Shown here piece after piece: positions 45,961-58,785 of a stretch of 64,000 nt of DNA. The notes under the pieces were generated by a model, which saw nothing but the letters and a program-made list of their open reading frames with translations, did not search any database and had not been told where the DNA came from. Positions within the stretch are counted from its first letter, which is position 1. Each line of letters begins with the position of its first letter. The DNA lies in contig CM033721.1 in the NCBI GenBank assembly GCA_019671005.1, forward strand, positions 55,657,680 through 55,721,679. The letters are read 5' to 3'. This DNA is from Hibiscus mutabilis. Lineage: Eukaryota; Streptophyta; Magnoliopsida; Malvales; Malvaceae. Made by a program: the position numbers and the translations under genes.

Positions 45961-47306
45961 AATGGGTACCATACTTGTAGAAAGTTTTTGCTATTTTAGA
46001 AATTTTGTCATTAGTTTCTTATTGTGTGAATGTATGCAATGATCATGACATAAATGCAAGTAATAATAAAAAGATACAAATGCATGAATGCAAAATGCAT
46101 GAATATAAGTGAAGGGTCATCGATTCCATTAAGGTATTGTTCTAGAAGTAGCCTTTGAATACGTCTCAGTCTGAGCACCCAGTTCCTCTATTTCTTTGAT
46201 CAGTCTTTGGGCCTTGGCCCTTCCTCCCCTATCGGTCTAACTTGGGGGTGAAGAAATGTAGCTTCTTTGATTATCATAGCCACACACTTAGCTACATCTT
46301 CAATTTAGGCTATGATACTTTTTTCGGACTCATCTCACTCTTGGGTCCTTTTGACATTGCCCCTAAGCCGAGTGGACCAATGATCATCTTCAAATTCTCC
46401 ATTTTGTAGTAAAATGCTTGGTTGTACGTTCGATGTAATCCCATAGCTCTTGCACGATGTTTTGGTTGGCACTGGTGTGAGCATACTTTCACGTTTCCTC
46501 CGCGTGATCACCGTACATCCGCACTGTCTTTCTGTTTCATTAGGCACCTTCTATCCATGACAAAAGCTTTTCCTAATTGAGCAACATGCTTCAGAATCGA
46601 CCCCTTCTAAATATGAGATGAAAATGCAAGGAAACAAACAAAAACAAAAGAAAAACACAATTAAGACAAGAAAAGGAAAGGATCAGTATTCTTTTTTTTA
46701 AAAAGGGAATAAAACATAAAAGGACCAAAATAATTTCATTGTACGAATAATTCTGGGCAGCACATTCCAACACTCCAGGACATGTTTCTACGGATTATCC
46801 TTACGAAATAATTTTGACCAGACTAAAAGCCTAAGGTTTTCTGCATGGCTCTATTGGGGTGGGTTTCTAGATTCATACACAAGGTTTGGTTCTAAAAGGG
46901 TACCTGAGCTGTCCTCACTGTCCCCTACTAAGGGTAGCAAGGGTCCTGATTCTCACCCATTATAGGCTACAAATGAATCAAATTCAACTCAGAGGAACTC
47001 ATTTCCTACACCTTTACGAAGGATCAGTGTCCTTACAAAGACATAGGGCATATGAATCCCGAAGGTACTTGCTAGGCTCATACAGAGAATCAGTATTCTG
47101 ACATGAGAAAAGCATTTTCCCCACGCTTAAACAAATGGGATAAAGCTCAGGTATAGATCTTAACCAATTTTAAAATGCGTAAAATAGAATCATATTCATA
47201 GATGGACAATTAAATTAAATTTTACATGAACTTTAGCAAATTCCGACATTAAAACAAATATGTAATCGACTTGTGGCCTGACTCTCATTTTTTAAAAAAC
47301 AAAAAT
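45961..47306 (-). other. E4 leader
   Basis: Non-coding between primer site and gag. The block opposite 46886-47101 corresponds to the E1 leader at 1111-1360 and shares GAGCCTAGCAAGTACCTTCG on the sense strand and the AAGGA-N6-TCCTT hairpin (47019-47034). Its plus strand is open for 71 codons. At 46335-46547 a minus-strand open frame of 70 codons has no recognisable domain and may be an ORF1 relic. Confidence 0.5.
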
Positions 47307-47324
47307 TCCACAACAGAGTCGCCA
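47307..47324 (-). promoter_or_regulatory. E4 primer binding site
   Basis: Minus strand TGGCGACTCTGTTGTGGA, three bases from the LTR end; it differs from the E2 site at two positions. Confidence 0.75.
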
Positions 47325-47327
47325 AGC

Positions 47328-49453
47328 TGTCGCAACCCTTTCGAGCCCGACATTTTTTGAAAGCTAAAACACGGAGTATCCACCAATCTTTTTAAAATGT
47401 GTGATTGGATCACCTAAAAACGGGTCATTTTAATAAAACATTTTATTTTATTAAAACAACAGATTTGGTCTGTGAAAACTGGTTCAGGAGTCGGTTACGC
47501 GCGAGGAAGGATTAGCATCCCGACAAGCCCAAAAATTGGTACCTAGTTGATTACAAAATGTTTTAATGTCGGAATTTGTAAGTTCGGGTAAAATTCAATT
47601 TATTTGTCCATTTACAAATATGATTCTATTTTAATGGTCTTATCATTCAAAAAATGAACTTCAATCACCGCCAACACTCCTGGCGCTAACCCGTCATTTC
47701 TGTTTGATAAGACACCACATTTATTGTTAAATTATTAAACATTACAACAAAAAAACACCATTCTATAAAAAACAAAGATAAAAACGTAAATAAACTAACA
47801 ATAACGAAGAAAGGAAAGAAAAACAATTGTTATTTAAAAGTCGGTTTTATTAAAAAAAATACAATCTATAAGTTTCTTTCTAAAAAAATAAAAAATGAAT
47901 TTATTAATTAAAAAAGAATTTAAAAACTTTAAACAAATAATGACCTAATTAGAAGTAAAATAAAACTAGAGGCTAAATCTATGAGAAATCAGTGACCATT
48001 TCGAAATAATTGAAAACATAGTATCTCGCGGAGCAAGATGGGAAAGGCGGAAGGATTTAATGTGGTAACTACGCCATTTTCTTTTGGGTATAAAGCCCAA
48101 TTTTATAAAAACGCATTTTCATTTCATCCTCTTTAAAATTTTGGATCAAACACCCTTTTTAAAATCCTCTTAGGTGTTCATCATGTTCATCATTTTTTGA
48201 AGAACATCATGAACCACCGCCCTACCAGCCGCCGTCTACAGTGTACCGACGTTGGCCGCCATCTGTCGACAGTGATTTTATTTTATTTTTTCACAAAAAA
48301 TTCTTTCCACTTTCTTTTAAAACCATGAACAAAAAAAATCCGGAGATAGTGGCTCAAAAAAAACCGGGTAAGAACACTTCTCCTCCAATTTTACATAATC
48401 GAAATAAATAAAAAGAATAAGATAGAAAATACCAGAAATTGCTTCCCTTCTCGTATTTTTCCCATATCAAATCTTGTGTTGTATACAATTTTTTGTGTAT
48501 GTTTCTGTGTGTTTTTACAAATAATTTGAACCCCTTTTATAGGATTTTTCATGCCCTAATTACAAGAATCTGAAATTAAGAAATCCCTAATTTCTATCCT
48601 TTTTTCTTGATCCTTGCTCTCTTAATTTCTGATTCAAATTTGACTTCTCCCTTTGTGTTTGATTTGGATTGAATTTGTACTGATTTTAGGCCAAATCTCC
48701 TTTGATTTTCCATGTTCAAATCCCATTTTCCTTCTTTGTTTGCTGCAGATTTGAATGGCGAAGATTACAGCTGGTTGCTAGTTGTTTTGCGTAGCCTAGC
48801 AATGCTGGAGGACGGCGAGGTCTTCACCGATGATGAGCCACGGCGGTGCTTCGTTGCGAAAGCAGTAGCCTGGTGCAGGCGCGTGACTCGCACGCGCACG
48901 AAGGGGAAAGGCGAGTGGCGGAGCGAGTAGGGGAGGGCAACCCTTCTTTTCTTGATTCAATCTGGACCATTGGATCCTTGACCTAGATCTGATGGCTGAT
49001 ATTAATGTTGCACATGGGATATAAGAAAAAAAAGGTTAGATAGATTTTATTCTTGGGCTAAATGGGCCACTAATACAATGTACTCTTAAATGTTATATGG
49101 ACTCTTATTTTGTTTATTTTTTAATTACAATTGGGCTATGTATTTTATATATTTTTTGGGGTTTTAATATCTAATGTATATAACCTATGTTAAACAATTA
49201 TATACTAATTAAAACATATGACACATTTAATCATTCTAACTAACAATTATACTAATTATAACACATTGTATGAGACCTAAACTATTCTAATACTACATTA
49301 ATCTTTACATATAGTACTTATTATAATACCCTAAGTATATTAGCAATGTTACATGATATTCAAATAATCCTAATACTAATTGCAATATAAGACTACCTAA
49401 ACAAAAATGATATAGTTAAAATAAAGAAGTTAGGTGAAAATTCAGTGACAACA
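47328..49453 (-). repeat. E4 5' LTR, 2126 bp
   Basis: Plus-strand ends are TGTCGCAACC and AGTGACAACA, as in the 3' LTR. In the first 230 bases I count roughly 18 substitutions plus a 12-base length difference against 39269 onward; other parts differ less. Confidence 0.9.
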
Positions 49454-50200
49454 AGAATCTTTTCACCTTCAAGTCTTGGAGCTACTAGTTCTTCCTATAT
49501 AGAACCTTTCGCTTTCTCTAGGTGGATTCTTCGAGCTACGAGTTCTTCTTATATAGAACTTTTCACCTTGAAATCCTGAAGCTACGAGTTCTTCCTATAT
49601 AGAACTCTTCACTTTGAAATCATAGAGTTACGGGTTCTTCATATGTAGAACCTTTTGCTTTGAAATCTTGGAGCTACGAGTTCTTCATATGTAGAACCTT
49701 TTGCTTTGAAATCTTGGAGCTACGAGTTCTTCCTATATAGAACTTTTCGCCTTGAAATCCTAAAGCTACGAATTCTTCCTATATAGAACTTTTCGCCTTG
49801 AAATCCTGGAGCTACGGGTTCTTTCTATATTGAACCTTTTGCATTGAAATCTTGGAACTACGAGTTCTTGCTATATAGAACTTTTCTCCTTGAAATCCTA
49901 AAGCTACAAGTTCTTCTTATATAGAACTTTTCGCCTTAAAATTTTGAAGCTAGGAGTTCTTTCTTCCTATATAGAACTTTTCGCCTTGAAGTCTTAGAGC
50001 TATGGGTTCTTCCTATATAAAACATTTCGCTCTAAAATCTTAGAGTTACGGGTTCTTCCTATATAGGACCTTTTGCTCTAAAATGGCACCACTTTTTTAT
50101 GGCATGAGTACCGAAGGATTTCCACTATTTCTCTACTTGATGCCTTAGAATCACGGGTTCTTCTAGAAACTTTTGCTTTTCATCAGCTAATTCTTGAAGC
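49454..50200 (-). repeat. E3 tandem array, units of about 46 bp
   Basis: CTTCCTATATAGAAC with GAGCTACGAGTT and TTTTCGCCTTGAAATC recurs at steps of about 46 bp (for example 49682, 49728 and 49774), about twelve copies, the later ones degenerate. The same motif in reverse forms array B of E1 (6786-7130). The array begins with the second half of the E4 target duplication. Confidence 0.85.
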
Positions 50201-51290
50201 TACAAATTCTTTGATGCCCCAATATCTACGTGTTGGCACGGAAAGAAATCTTAACATCTTGCTCGAAGGTCTTACTGATGGCCTAAAAGACTTAAGAAAT
50301 GGATTTACGCCAAAAGGCTGCCAACATTCCTTAAAATGATGCCCTAGTTTCTACCTATCTTGACATCAATGGAAGGTTTAACATCATGCCCGAAGGACTT
50401 ACTGATGGCCTGAATGACTTGTCATCATGCCGAAGGACTTACTGATGGTTCGAAGGACTTAAGAAATGGATTCACACCAAAATGGTACCAAAGCCCCTTA
50501 AAATGATGCCCTAGTTTCTGCTTGTCTTGACATCAAAACAAGGTTCAACATCTTCCCCGAAGGACTTAACATCATGAGTGAAGGACCTATTGATGGCCTG
50601 AAGGACTTAAGAAATGGTTTCACGCCAAAAAGCTACCAAAATACCTTAAAATGTTGCCCAGATTCTACCTGTCTTGACATCAAAGAAGGTTTAATATCAT
50701 GCCCAAAGGACTTACTGATGGCCCGAAGGACTTAACATCATGCCCAAAGGAGTTACTAATGGCCCGAAGCACTTATGAAATAGATTCACGCCAGAAGGCT
50801 ACCAAAATCCCTTAAAATGATGCACTAGTTTCTACATGTCTTGATATCAAAAACGGTTAACATCATGCCCAAAAGACTTACTGATGGCTTAAAAGACTTA
50901 TCATCATGCCCGGAAGACATACTGATGGCCCAAAGGACTTAACATCATGCCCGAAGGATTTACTAATGGCCCAAAGAACTTAAGAAATGGATTCACGCCA
51001 AAAGGCTTCCAAAATCCTTTAAAATGATGCCCTAGTTTCTGCATGTCTTGACATCAAAAGAAGGTTTAACATCATGCCCAAAGGACTTACTGATGGCCCG
51101 AAGGACTTAAGAAATGTATTTACACAAAAAGGCTATTGAAATCCCTTAAAAATATGTCCCAATTTCTACCTGTCTTGACATCAAATGAAGTTTTAACATC
51201 ATGCCTGAAGGACTTACTGATGGCCCGAAGGACTTACGAAATAGATTCATGCCAAAAAGGCTACCAAATGGAAATCTTTAATGTGATCTA
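50201..51290 (-). repeat. E3 higher-order array with AAGGACTT sub-repeats
   Basis: Six copies of a block marked by CTTAAAATGATGCCCTAG (about 50331, 50498, 50652, 50811, 51019 and 51143) are separated by variable numbers of sub-repeats of the form CATGCCCGAAGGACTTACTG. Block spacing ranges from about 124 to 208 bp because sub-repeat number differs. It corresponds to array A of E1, where the period is a constant 185 bp. Confidence 0.85.
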
Positions 51291-53838
51291 CATCGTCAAC
51301 ATGAAGTTGCAGACCAAAGTCCTTTCTGATCTTTGAATACCTGTTAAAATATGCAAAATGCTTTTGAGTTAGCATGCTCCTAGCATAGGGATGTCTAACT
51401 ACATGTAATGCATATAAGGATTAAGATTTCTCCATATAAGCTTTCGTCCCCTGAAAGGTCATCCCCGATTTTCTTTTCTTTGCTTCTTTGATGTATGCTC
51501 TTAAATCTTCATCTTGGCAATTGGGCATTCATCTCAAATCTGATTTAGCAACATGCTTTCAAACCTTTCATACGAGTAACCTTTTTTGTCTTCAGGGTTA
51601 CTACCCATATTCGTAACCGATCCACCTTTGATCCCTATACTATTCTTATATAGGAACTCTAATAATTTCTTATATTTAGCATTGCCCTAATAAATCTTGG
51701 GCTCCACTACTTTCTCGTCTTTGACATGACATGCAGAGTCTTTATCTATTCCAACATTAGGGCGAACAAAATGCCTCCACTCCCTAAAATCATCTTTAAG
51801 TTCAATTTTCCTTATTGAACTCATCGAAGCATCTCGGTGGAAACCAACTCTAGGTTCATATGCTTTAATTCACATTGTAAAGTAATATAGAAAATGCAAT
51901 TTTTGAAAATGTTGCACTCATTTCGAAAATAAAACTTGGAGAGAATGCCAAACATTTTGAAATCAAATGTTTGGAAGAAAACTATAGATATCTTAAAAAT
52001 AAAAATTTGGAGAAAAAATGCCAAACATTTTTTAAACATGATGTTTGGAGAAAAAATAAAAAATAGAAATTTGGAGAAACATGCAAAACATTTTTGGAAA
52101 CTAATGTTCGACCCTGAAATATCAAATGTAATAGCACATTTGCTTCAAATTGACAAAGATCAAACCGAATAAAGCATATTCTTAGAATATCTTGATTGTT
52201 GTGACGATATATGCACATGTGTAGTATTTTTCAGTCTATTAGGATTCTGAGAGGAACAATTCTCGTACCTAATTTCTAACCCATTTAAGGTGGCGCTCTT
52301 AATCTCACTAACTCACCATGCCCCATCCTTCCCTCATTTTGGTGTCAATTAAGCACTCAAAGTTTGAAGTTCCTTGAAGAAAGGTTAACCCTTATAGGTG
52401 GAATATAATCTGATGACAAACTCATCCAACTTAGATGTCCATGTATGATCAGAATGATCTTTGTAGGCTTGTAGTGTAGGCCATGGGTCACAGTTAAGCA
52501 AAACCACATTTCTATATTTTTTTGAAATGGATATGCTCATATGAAACATTCTCTTTTCTTTCATTCTTTGGATCGCTCTAGATTGCTCATTTTTAGGTTT
52601 TCACCCTATAGTTCATTTCCTTCTTCTATAACTTCGTATCGACTTGCATTCTGGCTGGATATTAATGCTCGCTTTCTATTCACAGGTGATCGATCCTTCA
52701 AGCCTTCATAATTGATATTTACTTGAATGGAGGAATACGTAGAAGTCTTTTACTCATTTCTTCCAGTTAAAGCCTCATTCTTGCATTGCTTGATCTGGGT
52801 GTGCTCATGTAAAGTATTATTTTCTCTTTTATTTCTTTTTCTTTTTAGACTGCCCTTTTTTGGGTTTTCAGTCTGAAGTTTATTTTCTTTCTTCTAATTT
52901 TAGGAATGTGTATCTTTGGACTATAGTGCACCCTGACTAGTGCTGGTGCATGTTTTTGCTCGAACTTAATCAATTCCCTACGGCTCTTCTAAATTGAATG
53001 GAGAATTTCACATATATATCTTGCTTCTTCTTTATTGCACTGTTCAACTTAGTTTTCTCATTCTTGATTGCTTCGATCTTCTAGTTGGCATTTTTCAATT
53101 TGATTTGGTTGTCTCATTGAGCATAAATTTCCTTTAGTTGTTTCTTTCTTATGATTCTCTGGCCCTTGTATCTGATCTCATTTATTTCTCCTTGAAAAGT
53201 TAAAAAATGTCATTTGTCGTCCCATTCATAGACATCCAAAGAAAGTCTTTATGGGGTAGAAGTTTAAAGTCAACACTCGACTCAAGGATCTTAAACGACA
53301 AATGCTTGAGGGGAAAATTCACTAAATGGGACCTACCCATTACCTAAACACTTGTTTTCTTCCCTCATTGGCCTATAAATCATCAGATGCTCACATTTGC
53401 AACATCCAATTCCTTCTAAACATAAGCAACTTGAAATTGATCTCTGGATTCAAATTAAAGGTACTCTTGCAATTGAAATTCAAGGTCATGATAAAATGAT
53501 ATATACATATGTATGTTCTTTTAATAAGTGTAAATGTGTATGGGAGAACAAAATCCACCCCATAACAATGAATGAAATGTTTAAAGAATCAAAGAATGCA
53601 AAAATGTTTTCTAAACATGAACAAAAAATGTGATTTTCATTTTTGCAAAAATAAATAGACATGCGTCTTTACAAAATATTCCTACTGCTTTAGGGCTTAA
53701 GCTGTAGGGTTTGTTCTGTGCATTGTTCTCAAAAGGGGAAACCAAAATGTGAGAGAGTCTTTACAAACTATCATGAAAAGATGAGAAACTCATGCATAGG
53801 GACTTCAAGTCATTCTGGCGTTTTGAGCACGATGTAAG
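51291..53838 (-). other. E3 3' non-coding region
   Basis: Matches to E4 (about 52270-52500 with 43740-43960) and to E2 (near 51371 with 9980) place this downstream of the lost gag or pol. GCTCATTTTTAGGTTTTCAC (near 52577) and GCCCTTTTTTGGGTTTTCAG (near 52852) repeat a motif seen in E2 and E4. A local repeat with TTTGGAGAAAAAATG occupies 51925-52110. Open frames (51821-52218, 53397-53633) lack domains. Confidence 0.6.
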
Positions 53839-55458
53839 TGTAGACTCTATAGAAGATGCGTGTTATGAATGCTGGCAAAAGGGGAAAAATGTACGTATTA
53901 GTAAAACAGTTGCAAGAGTCTTTTGCGTGCAAGTATACACGGTCTGCAAGTAAAACAACAATTAAGCTAAGTATCAATCCCATAGAGATTGACTTGGAAT
54001 TTGATTGTTTGATTCTTACATGCCTTGGAAGAAAAGATGTTTGTTTTGAAAGTTTGTTTTGGAAATACTTTAATAAGAAAAGAAATAAAAGTGAAGTAAA
54101 GACGTTGGCAAAGAAGGTGTTCTTAGTGAATGATGAGTGTTGGCAGGGAATGCTTGAGTTTAATGTTGTTCATGCCAACCTTTGTTGGCAAACTGTCTTG
54201 GCATTGTTTGCCGAGTAGATTCAACATTAGCAATGCCTCTCTCGATGGTCATTTCCCTAAATCGATTATGTAAAAAACCTTATATCTCTATAGTGTATGT
54301 TTTTAAACGAACCAAGTTGATTAAGAACCCATCTATACTCCTAGGGGGTAGATATCACTTCCTAAGTAAGTTCATCTACTTGAACGACTTCTCTCGAAGC
54401 TTCTCTCCCTAGTATTCAACAACTTAATCGTTGCCACCCCAAGTCTGTTAAGATATTGGGAAGCAATAGGCCAACTATGCCAACTCTCGCTTGGCAGAGT
54501 ACTTAGGAAAAGTTGAAGTATGTCGAATAGAAAAACATTTGCCAAAAAAGAATTGTCATTAAAGAAAACTAAGGCATGAAACAATGTTTAAACCAAACAT
54601 CCCCCACCAACTATGAAATTTGTTCATGATAAGGGATTTAACCAACATAACCATAACCGTTTTCAAATACATCGTCATAAAATAAAATAGCTTGAACCAA
54701 AGAGAATAGGCGAGAGGGGTCTCTCGATGCAACCCTCAAATCCAGGCTCTCGTCCAAGTGGTTGAACCACCCTTCCTCGGTGCAGCCGACCATCACTCGT
54801 CGAGCACTCCAACACCTTACTCTGATCACTCATCTCCCTTCACGATCTCCTCCCGCGTGTTCTCCAAATGCTTGATCAATTGGTGTTTATATAGACGTGC
54901 AAGGGAAGGGAATAGGATGGCTTCATCATTTGAATTTCAAATGCTCCAAGGATAAAAGATAGAGTATGTCTGATCGGTGTGATAGCTTATCAAGCTAGGG
55001 CTGACGTCATCATGCCGATGTTGCCTTAGCACACAAGCTTGGCATGTTGTTACCAACATAGCTTGGCATCACCTTATCTGCTATTTTCTCGAAGGTTGAT
55101 CCATTTGCGATCTTTTAGGAGCCTGATCGTGTCCTATTTTTTTGAGGTTCAACAGCCTCTTGGCATGGCATCAAAGTTACATCTCTGCCAACAAGTGCTT
55201 GGCACTATCTGGTCCTTTTGTGCCAATAGCACTTGGCATTCTCCTTGGAAATCCTAACTGTGCTGCTCTCTTGCGCCTAATCCTATGCCAAACCTGCAAA
55301 ATAGCCACACAAAAAACCCTTCATACTGACATACACAAAATACTGAACTCCTTATGCAAATGCATGATTCTAACAACCTAATGCAACTAAATGTACCTAA
55401 AAACAAGCAAGAGTATTGTAAGATTGGCAGTAATAGTAGTACTTTTGGATAGGTAACA
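53839..55458 (-). repeat. Athila-2 3' LTR, 1620 bp
   Basis: Plus-strand ends are TGTAGACTCTA and GATAGGTAACA. It aligns with the Athila-1 LTR (29628-31224), with a short insertion near its left end (about 53852-53868). The next bases on the sense side, GGTTTGGGGTA (55469-55459 reversed), serve as a plausible polypurine tract. Confidence 0.85.
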
Positions 55459-56745
55459 TACCCCAAACCTAACTCATTGCTTTTCCTCAAGTAATGCAAA
55501 AAAAGAAAGAAAATAAAAATTGTGAAAAAGTTACCTCGACAAAATTTTGGTTGGAATGCCAACAGATGTTGGCAAGCAGAATTTGGCTCTATTTCTGTCC
55601 CCAGTATCTCAATGCAATAATGCCAAGCAGGTAATAATTCAAGTGCAACAATATAACTCTAATCTAAGTTCATGAATATTGCACGATGTGTATGCAATAT
55701 GCATCCAATATCCTTTCACTCCCTTAGCCAATTTTACTACCTAAACTCAGATCAATTTTTTCTTTATTTTTCTTTCTTGCCGAGGGTTATACTAGCATTA
55801 ATTTAAGCTTGCTTCATGATACTATTTAGCGTGAGTGATAAGAGAGAGCATACCACGAATCCCCACCTTAATCCAGATATCACTAGGCTTTCTCTTCAAC
55901 TCATACCATAGGGTTTTGGACTTAGAACTAAGAGGGAGCTACCACGAATCCCCAAGTAACTTATCATCCCTAGGTAGAGGAGAGTTCATTTTTTTATTGC
56001 CTTGGCAGAACATTGTTGCCTTATTTATTTTATTTTTACCCTGGCATCATTTTTCACTTTTTTTCAATCTGAGCATAGTTTCAAATAGTCTAAGTTTGCT
56101 AGGGAACTAGATACATATCACGTGTTAAATGTAAATTTAGTTTCCTAAACTAGAGATCAATTGCCAAGCAATCTTGGCAAACTACCTTGTTGGCATGGCA
56201 TGACAACTAAATATTAAAATTCCTCATTGGACAGATACCTAGATCAAATTAAACTTCCCTAACAAGTGCTAACATTCATCAAAATTAAATTGAGGTAAAA
56301 TTTTCTTTTTAACGGTTTGTATGCAATTAAATATATGACCTATATGGCATGGCAACAAAAATGCAAAAATTTAAGCATGGAATGCATGGCATGGCATAAA
56401 TGTAAGGAAATGTACACCCTCAAACCCAAGATGTTCATTGTCCTTAATGCATGAAACAACACATATATACACAATTAAAACAGAAAAATAAAATGCATGA
56501 TCATGTGAATGTAATGTAATGGAATTCAAAGGAGTTTAAGTAGAAGAGGACTCCCCCTCTAAAACTTATGCCCATGTAAATCAGGTCTTCTTTTTTGAAA
56601 AAACTTCCACGGTCAGAAGCTTTGCAATTGATTCTGGTCATGGGTGGCTTAGCAACATGGAGGCTCCAATTTCCTCCTTTTTCTTGGTATGTTCACCTGG
56701 AGGTGTAGCTGGCTTAACTTTGGGTGTTTTGACTAGAATTTCCTC
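55459..56745 (-). other. Athila-2 non-coding region between 3' ORF and LTR
   Basis: No domain. TACCACGAATCCCCA occurs twice (near 55850 and 55940). The rest is AT-rich with frequent TTGGCA words. Confidence 0.55.
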
Positions 56746-57940
56746 TTATTCAGAGGAGGAATAAGTGTTGGTAGATTTAACGTACACCGGGGACACAAGA
56801 ATTATGGCATTTGATTCAGAACTGGCTGGACTAGCTGGAATGGTTGGACTGGCTGGCATGTCATCTTCATTGCTCGAGGGATCAGCAGGGAAAACTGGGA
56901 AAGGTGGCACCACTTTAGGGGATATTTTTTCAAGCACCTACCTGATAATAGAGTCCCTCGCCTTGGTGTAATGCCTCATATTAGCATTAAGATCCTCGCC
57001 TGCCTCTAGGTTTTGGAGAATAATCTCCCGGTGATGGTAGACTTGGGACAACACTGCCAATGAACTAGTTGGCATTGTCTCTGGCACACTGCCTTTGGCT
57101 TTAGCCTTGGCGTGGCAGCTTTGACTTTTCCCTTGCCCTTATCCTTTGGCTCAACAGTCGTGAAATTTTTCCAAATGGCAGCCGTGATTATCGTTCCCTT
57201 TATAATATGGCCTTGTTCTTCATCAAGTCTAGGAACATCATGGCGCACACAAATGTTAGAAATAAGCAAAGGGGAAAACAAGCTGCATTTACCTTTTGCA
57301 GTGCACTTATAAGTTTCATCGATGATGATTTTGCCAATATTGATCTTGCGTCTTTTGACAATCGAGTGCAACAAAACCAGCCTCTCTTCCGAGACGGTCT
57401 CATTGTGAGATGTAGGCAACAAATTTGCCTTGATAAAGTGATTCCAGCCGCGCATCTCTAGCTTCAATGCCAACCTTTTCACCGTCTAGTGGCCCATCAT
57501 TGACACTGTCCAAACTGTGCCCGGCTCACACAAGTCTGCCAATAGTTTTTTACATTTGGCAACGGTCATAGACTCAGCATAGTCAAAGTGCTCATCTCCT
57601 ATATCATTCAAATAAAATAGTGATTTAACATAACCTTCATCGAAACGCACACACTTACCTCGAATCATCAAGAATAGCCAATCTTTTGTCACAAGATGCG
57701 CATAAAATTCTTGCACAATGGTACAATGGTGGCGTAGATCTCCCCTTTCTATTGGCAGAACGAACTCCACTTGTGCATGTCAACAATAGCCATGAAATCC
57801 AGCGGGAATCTCACGGTGGTGTCGGTTTGGAAGTCGAAGTGCTTCTCATATAAGAAGGATCTTGAGCCAAAGCTTGTTTCAAACTTCTTGCAGATTTCTT
57901 CATTGAAGAAACGTTTGAAGGGAGTAGATGAAGATGCCAT
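56746..57940 (-). pseudogene. Athila-2 3' ORF (Transposase_32 / putative plant transposon protein type)
   Basis: Starting at 57940 (MASSSTPFKRFFNEEICKKF) the frame soon breaks; it continues at 57770 as EFVLPIERGDLRHHCTIVQE, FYAHLVTKDWLFLMIRGK and YLNDIGDEH. At 57482 come KLEMRGWNHFIKANLLPTSH, LVLLHSIVKRRKINIGKII and SPLLISNICVRHDVP. This pattern (W-x-x-F, P-x-x-H, a run of K/R then I-x-I-G) is that of the family named putative plant transposon protein, found in the position of env in Athila elements. The C-terminal part (56937-56746) is Pro/Ser-rich. Its role is unknown. At least two frameshifts and a stop near 57483 disable it. Confidence 0.72.
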
Positions 57941-58785
57941 GGAGAAAATTTTGAATCAGCTTGAAGGATGGAAGGAGAAAAGACGATTGGTTTCTTGAAT
58001 CTTGCTTGAGAAAATAGAATGAGAAAAGGGTTTTTCTTATCCTTGGGAAATCGGCTGGGGTGAAGAAAGTAAAAGATTGAGTGTTGAAAAGGGTTTATTG
58101 ATGGTAGACGATTATAGTAGGGTGATAATGATGAAATTTCAAGAGTTTTAGTTGGAAAGGATTTTAAAGTGATAAAGGATAAGTGATAAGGATTGGGTAA
58201 AAATATGAAGTGATAGGATAATTAAGATGAATTTAATTCTAACCTAACTTGGGGGGCTAGGGTTTAATACTTCAAGAAAAGTAGTCACACATTTGATCAA
58301 ACTAGGGTTTTCCCTTCCTTCTTCATCACGTAAACTAACGCATGCCAAGCTGTTGTGGCATTGTGCATGGCATTTCCTTTGGCAAGCATGCTAGTTGTGT
58401 CCCTGGCATCAATTCTGCATACACTCAAACGAAACTTCTCAACACAGCAAGGAAATAAAACTGAAAAACAACAAAAACAAAAACGTGAATCCTAAAACAA
58501 ATAAAAAAACTATCCTAATATTTACAAGGAGTTCAGACCCTGATGATGTGTCATGTTAACTCTGCCAAGAGGATCACCTCCTTGGCATTGTTTCGATTAC
58601 CATCCATGTAATGCTTAAGACGTTGGCCATTCACCTTGAAAATTTCTCTCATACTTAAGTTCTTGATGTCCACAGCCCCATGGGCGTATGGTGTAACAAC
58701 TTCATAAGGACACGTCCATCTTGATTCGAGCTTACCTAGAAACAGTTTAAGTCAGGAATTAAACAATAGAACATGCTGGCCTATT
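57941..58785 (-). other. Athila-2 spacer between integrase and 3' ORF
   Basis: The part at 58560-58785 still looks like an integrase tail (sense GQHVLLFN, LESRWTCPYEV, GAVDIKNLSMREIFKVNGQR); 57941-58550 is non-coding and AT-rich. Confidence 0.55.

Larger units (their letters stand above)
39269..49453 (-). mobile_element. E4: complete pol-less Tat derivative with two LTRs
   Basis: Two LTRs (39269-41404 and 47328-49453) flank a 5.9-kb interior with primer site, conserved leader, gag remnant, 3' non-coding DNA, a 68-bp tandem array and a polypurine tract. No protease, RT, RNase H or integrase is seen. Flanks are AGAAC (39264-39268) and AGAAT (49454-49458), a duplication with one change. The LTRs differ at many places, often CpG transitions, so the insertion is older than E1's appears to be. 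It would have depended on an E2-like element for its enzymes. Confidence 0.87.
37301..53838 (-). mobile_element. E3: Tat-type element, 3' LTR and 3' arrays, split by E4 and cut by Athila-2
   Basis: E3 consists of a 3' LTR (37301-39041), a polypurine tract and the start of a tandem array (to 39268), then, after the 10.2-kb E4 insertion, the rest of that array, a second array and 3' non-coding DNA (49454-53838). Joining 39268 to 49454 restores the repeat unit, which shows that E4 inserted there. No gag, pol or 5' LTR of E3 is left; Athila-2 begins at 53839. Sequence classes match E1 (arrays, polypurine tract) and E4 (3' DNA). Confidence 0.78.

Noticed and set aside
52020..52110. Repeated TTTGGAGAAAAAATG as a regulatory element
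   Set aside because: A short local duplication in AT-rich DNA of E3; nothing links it to a function.
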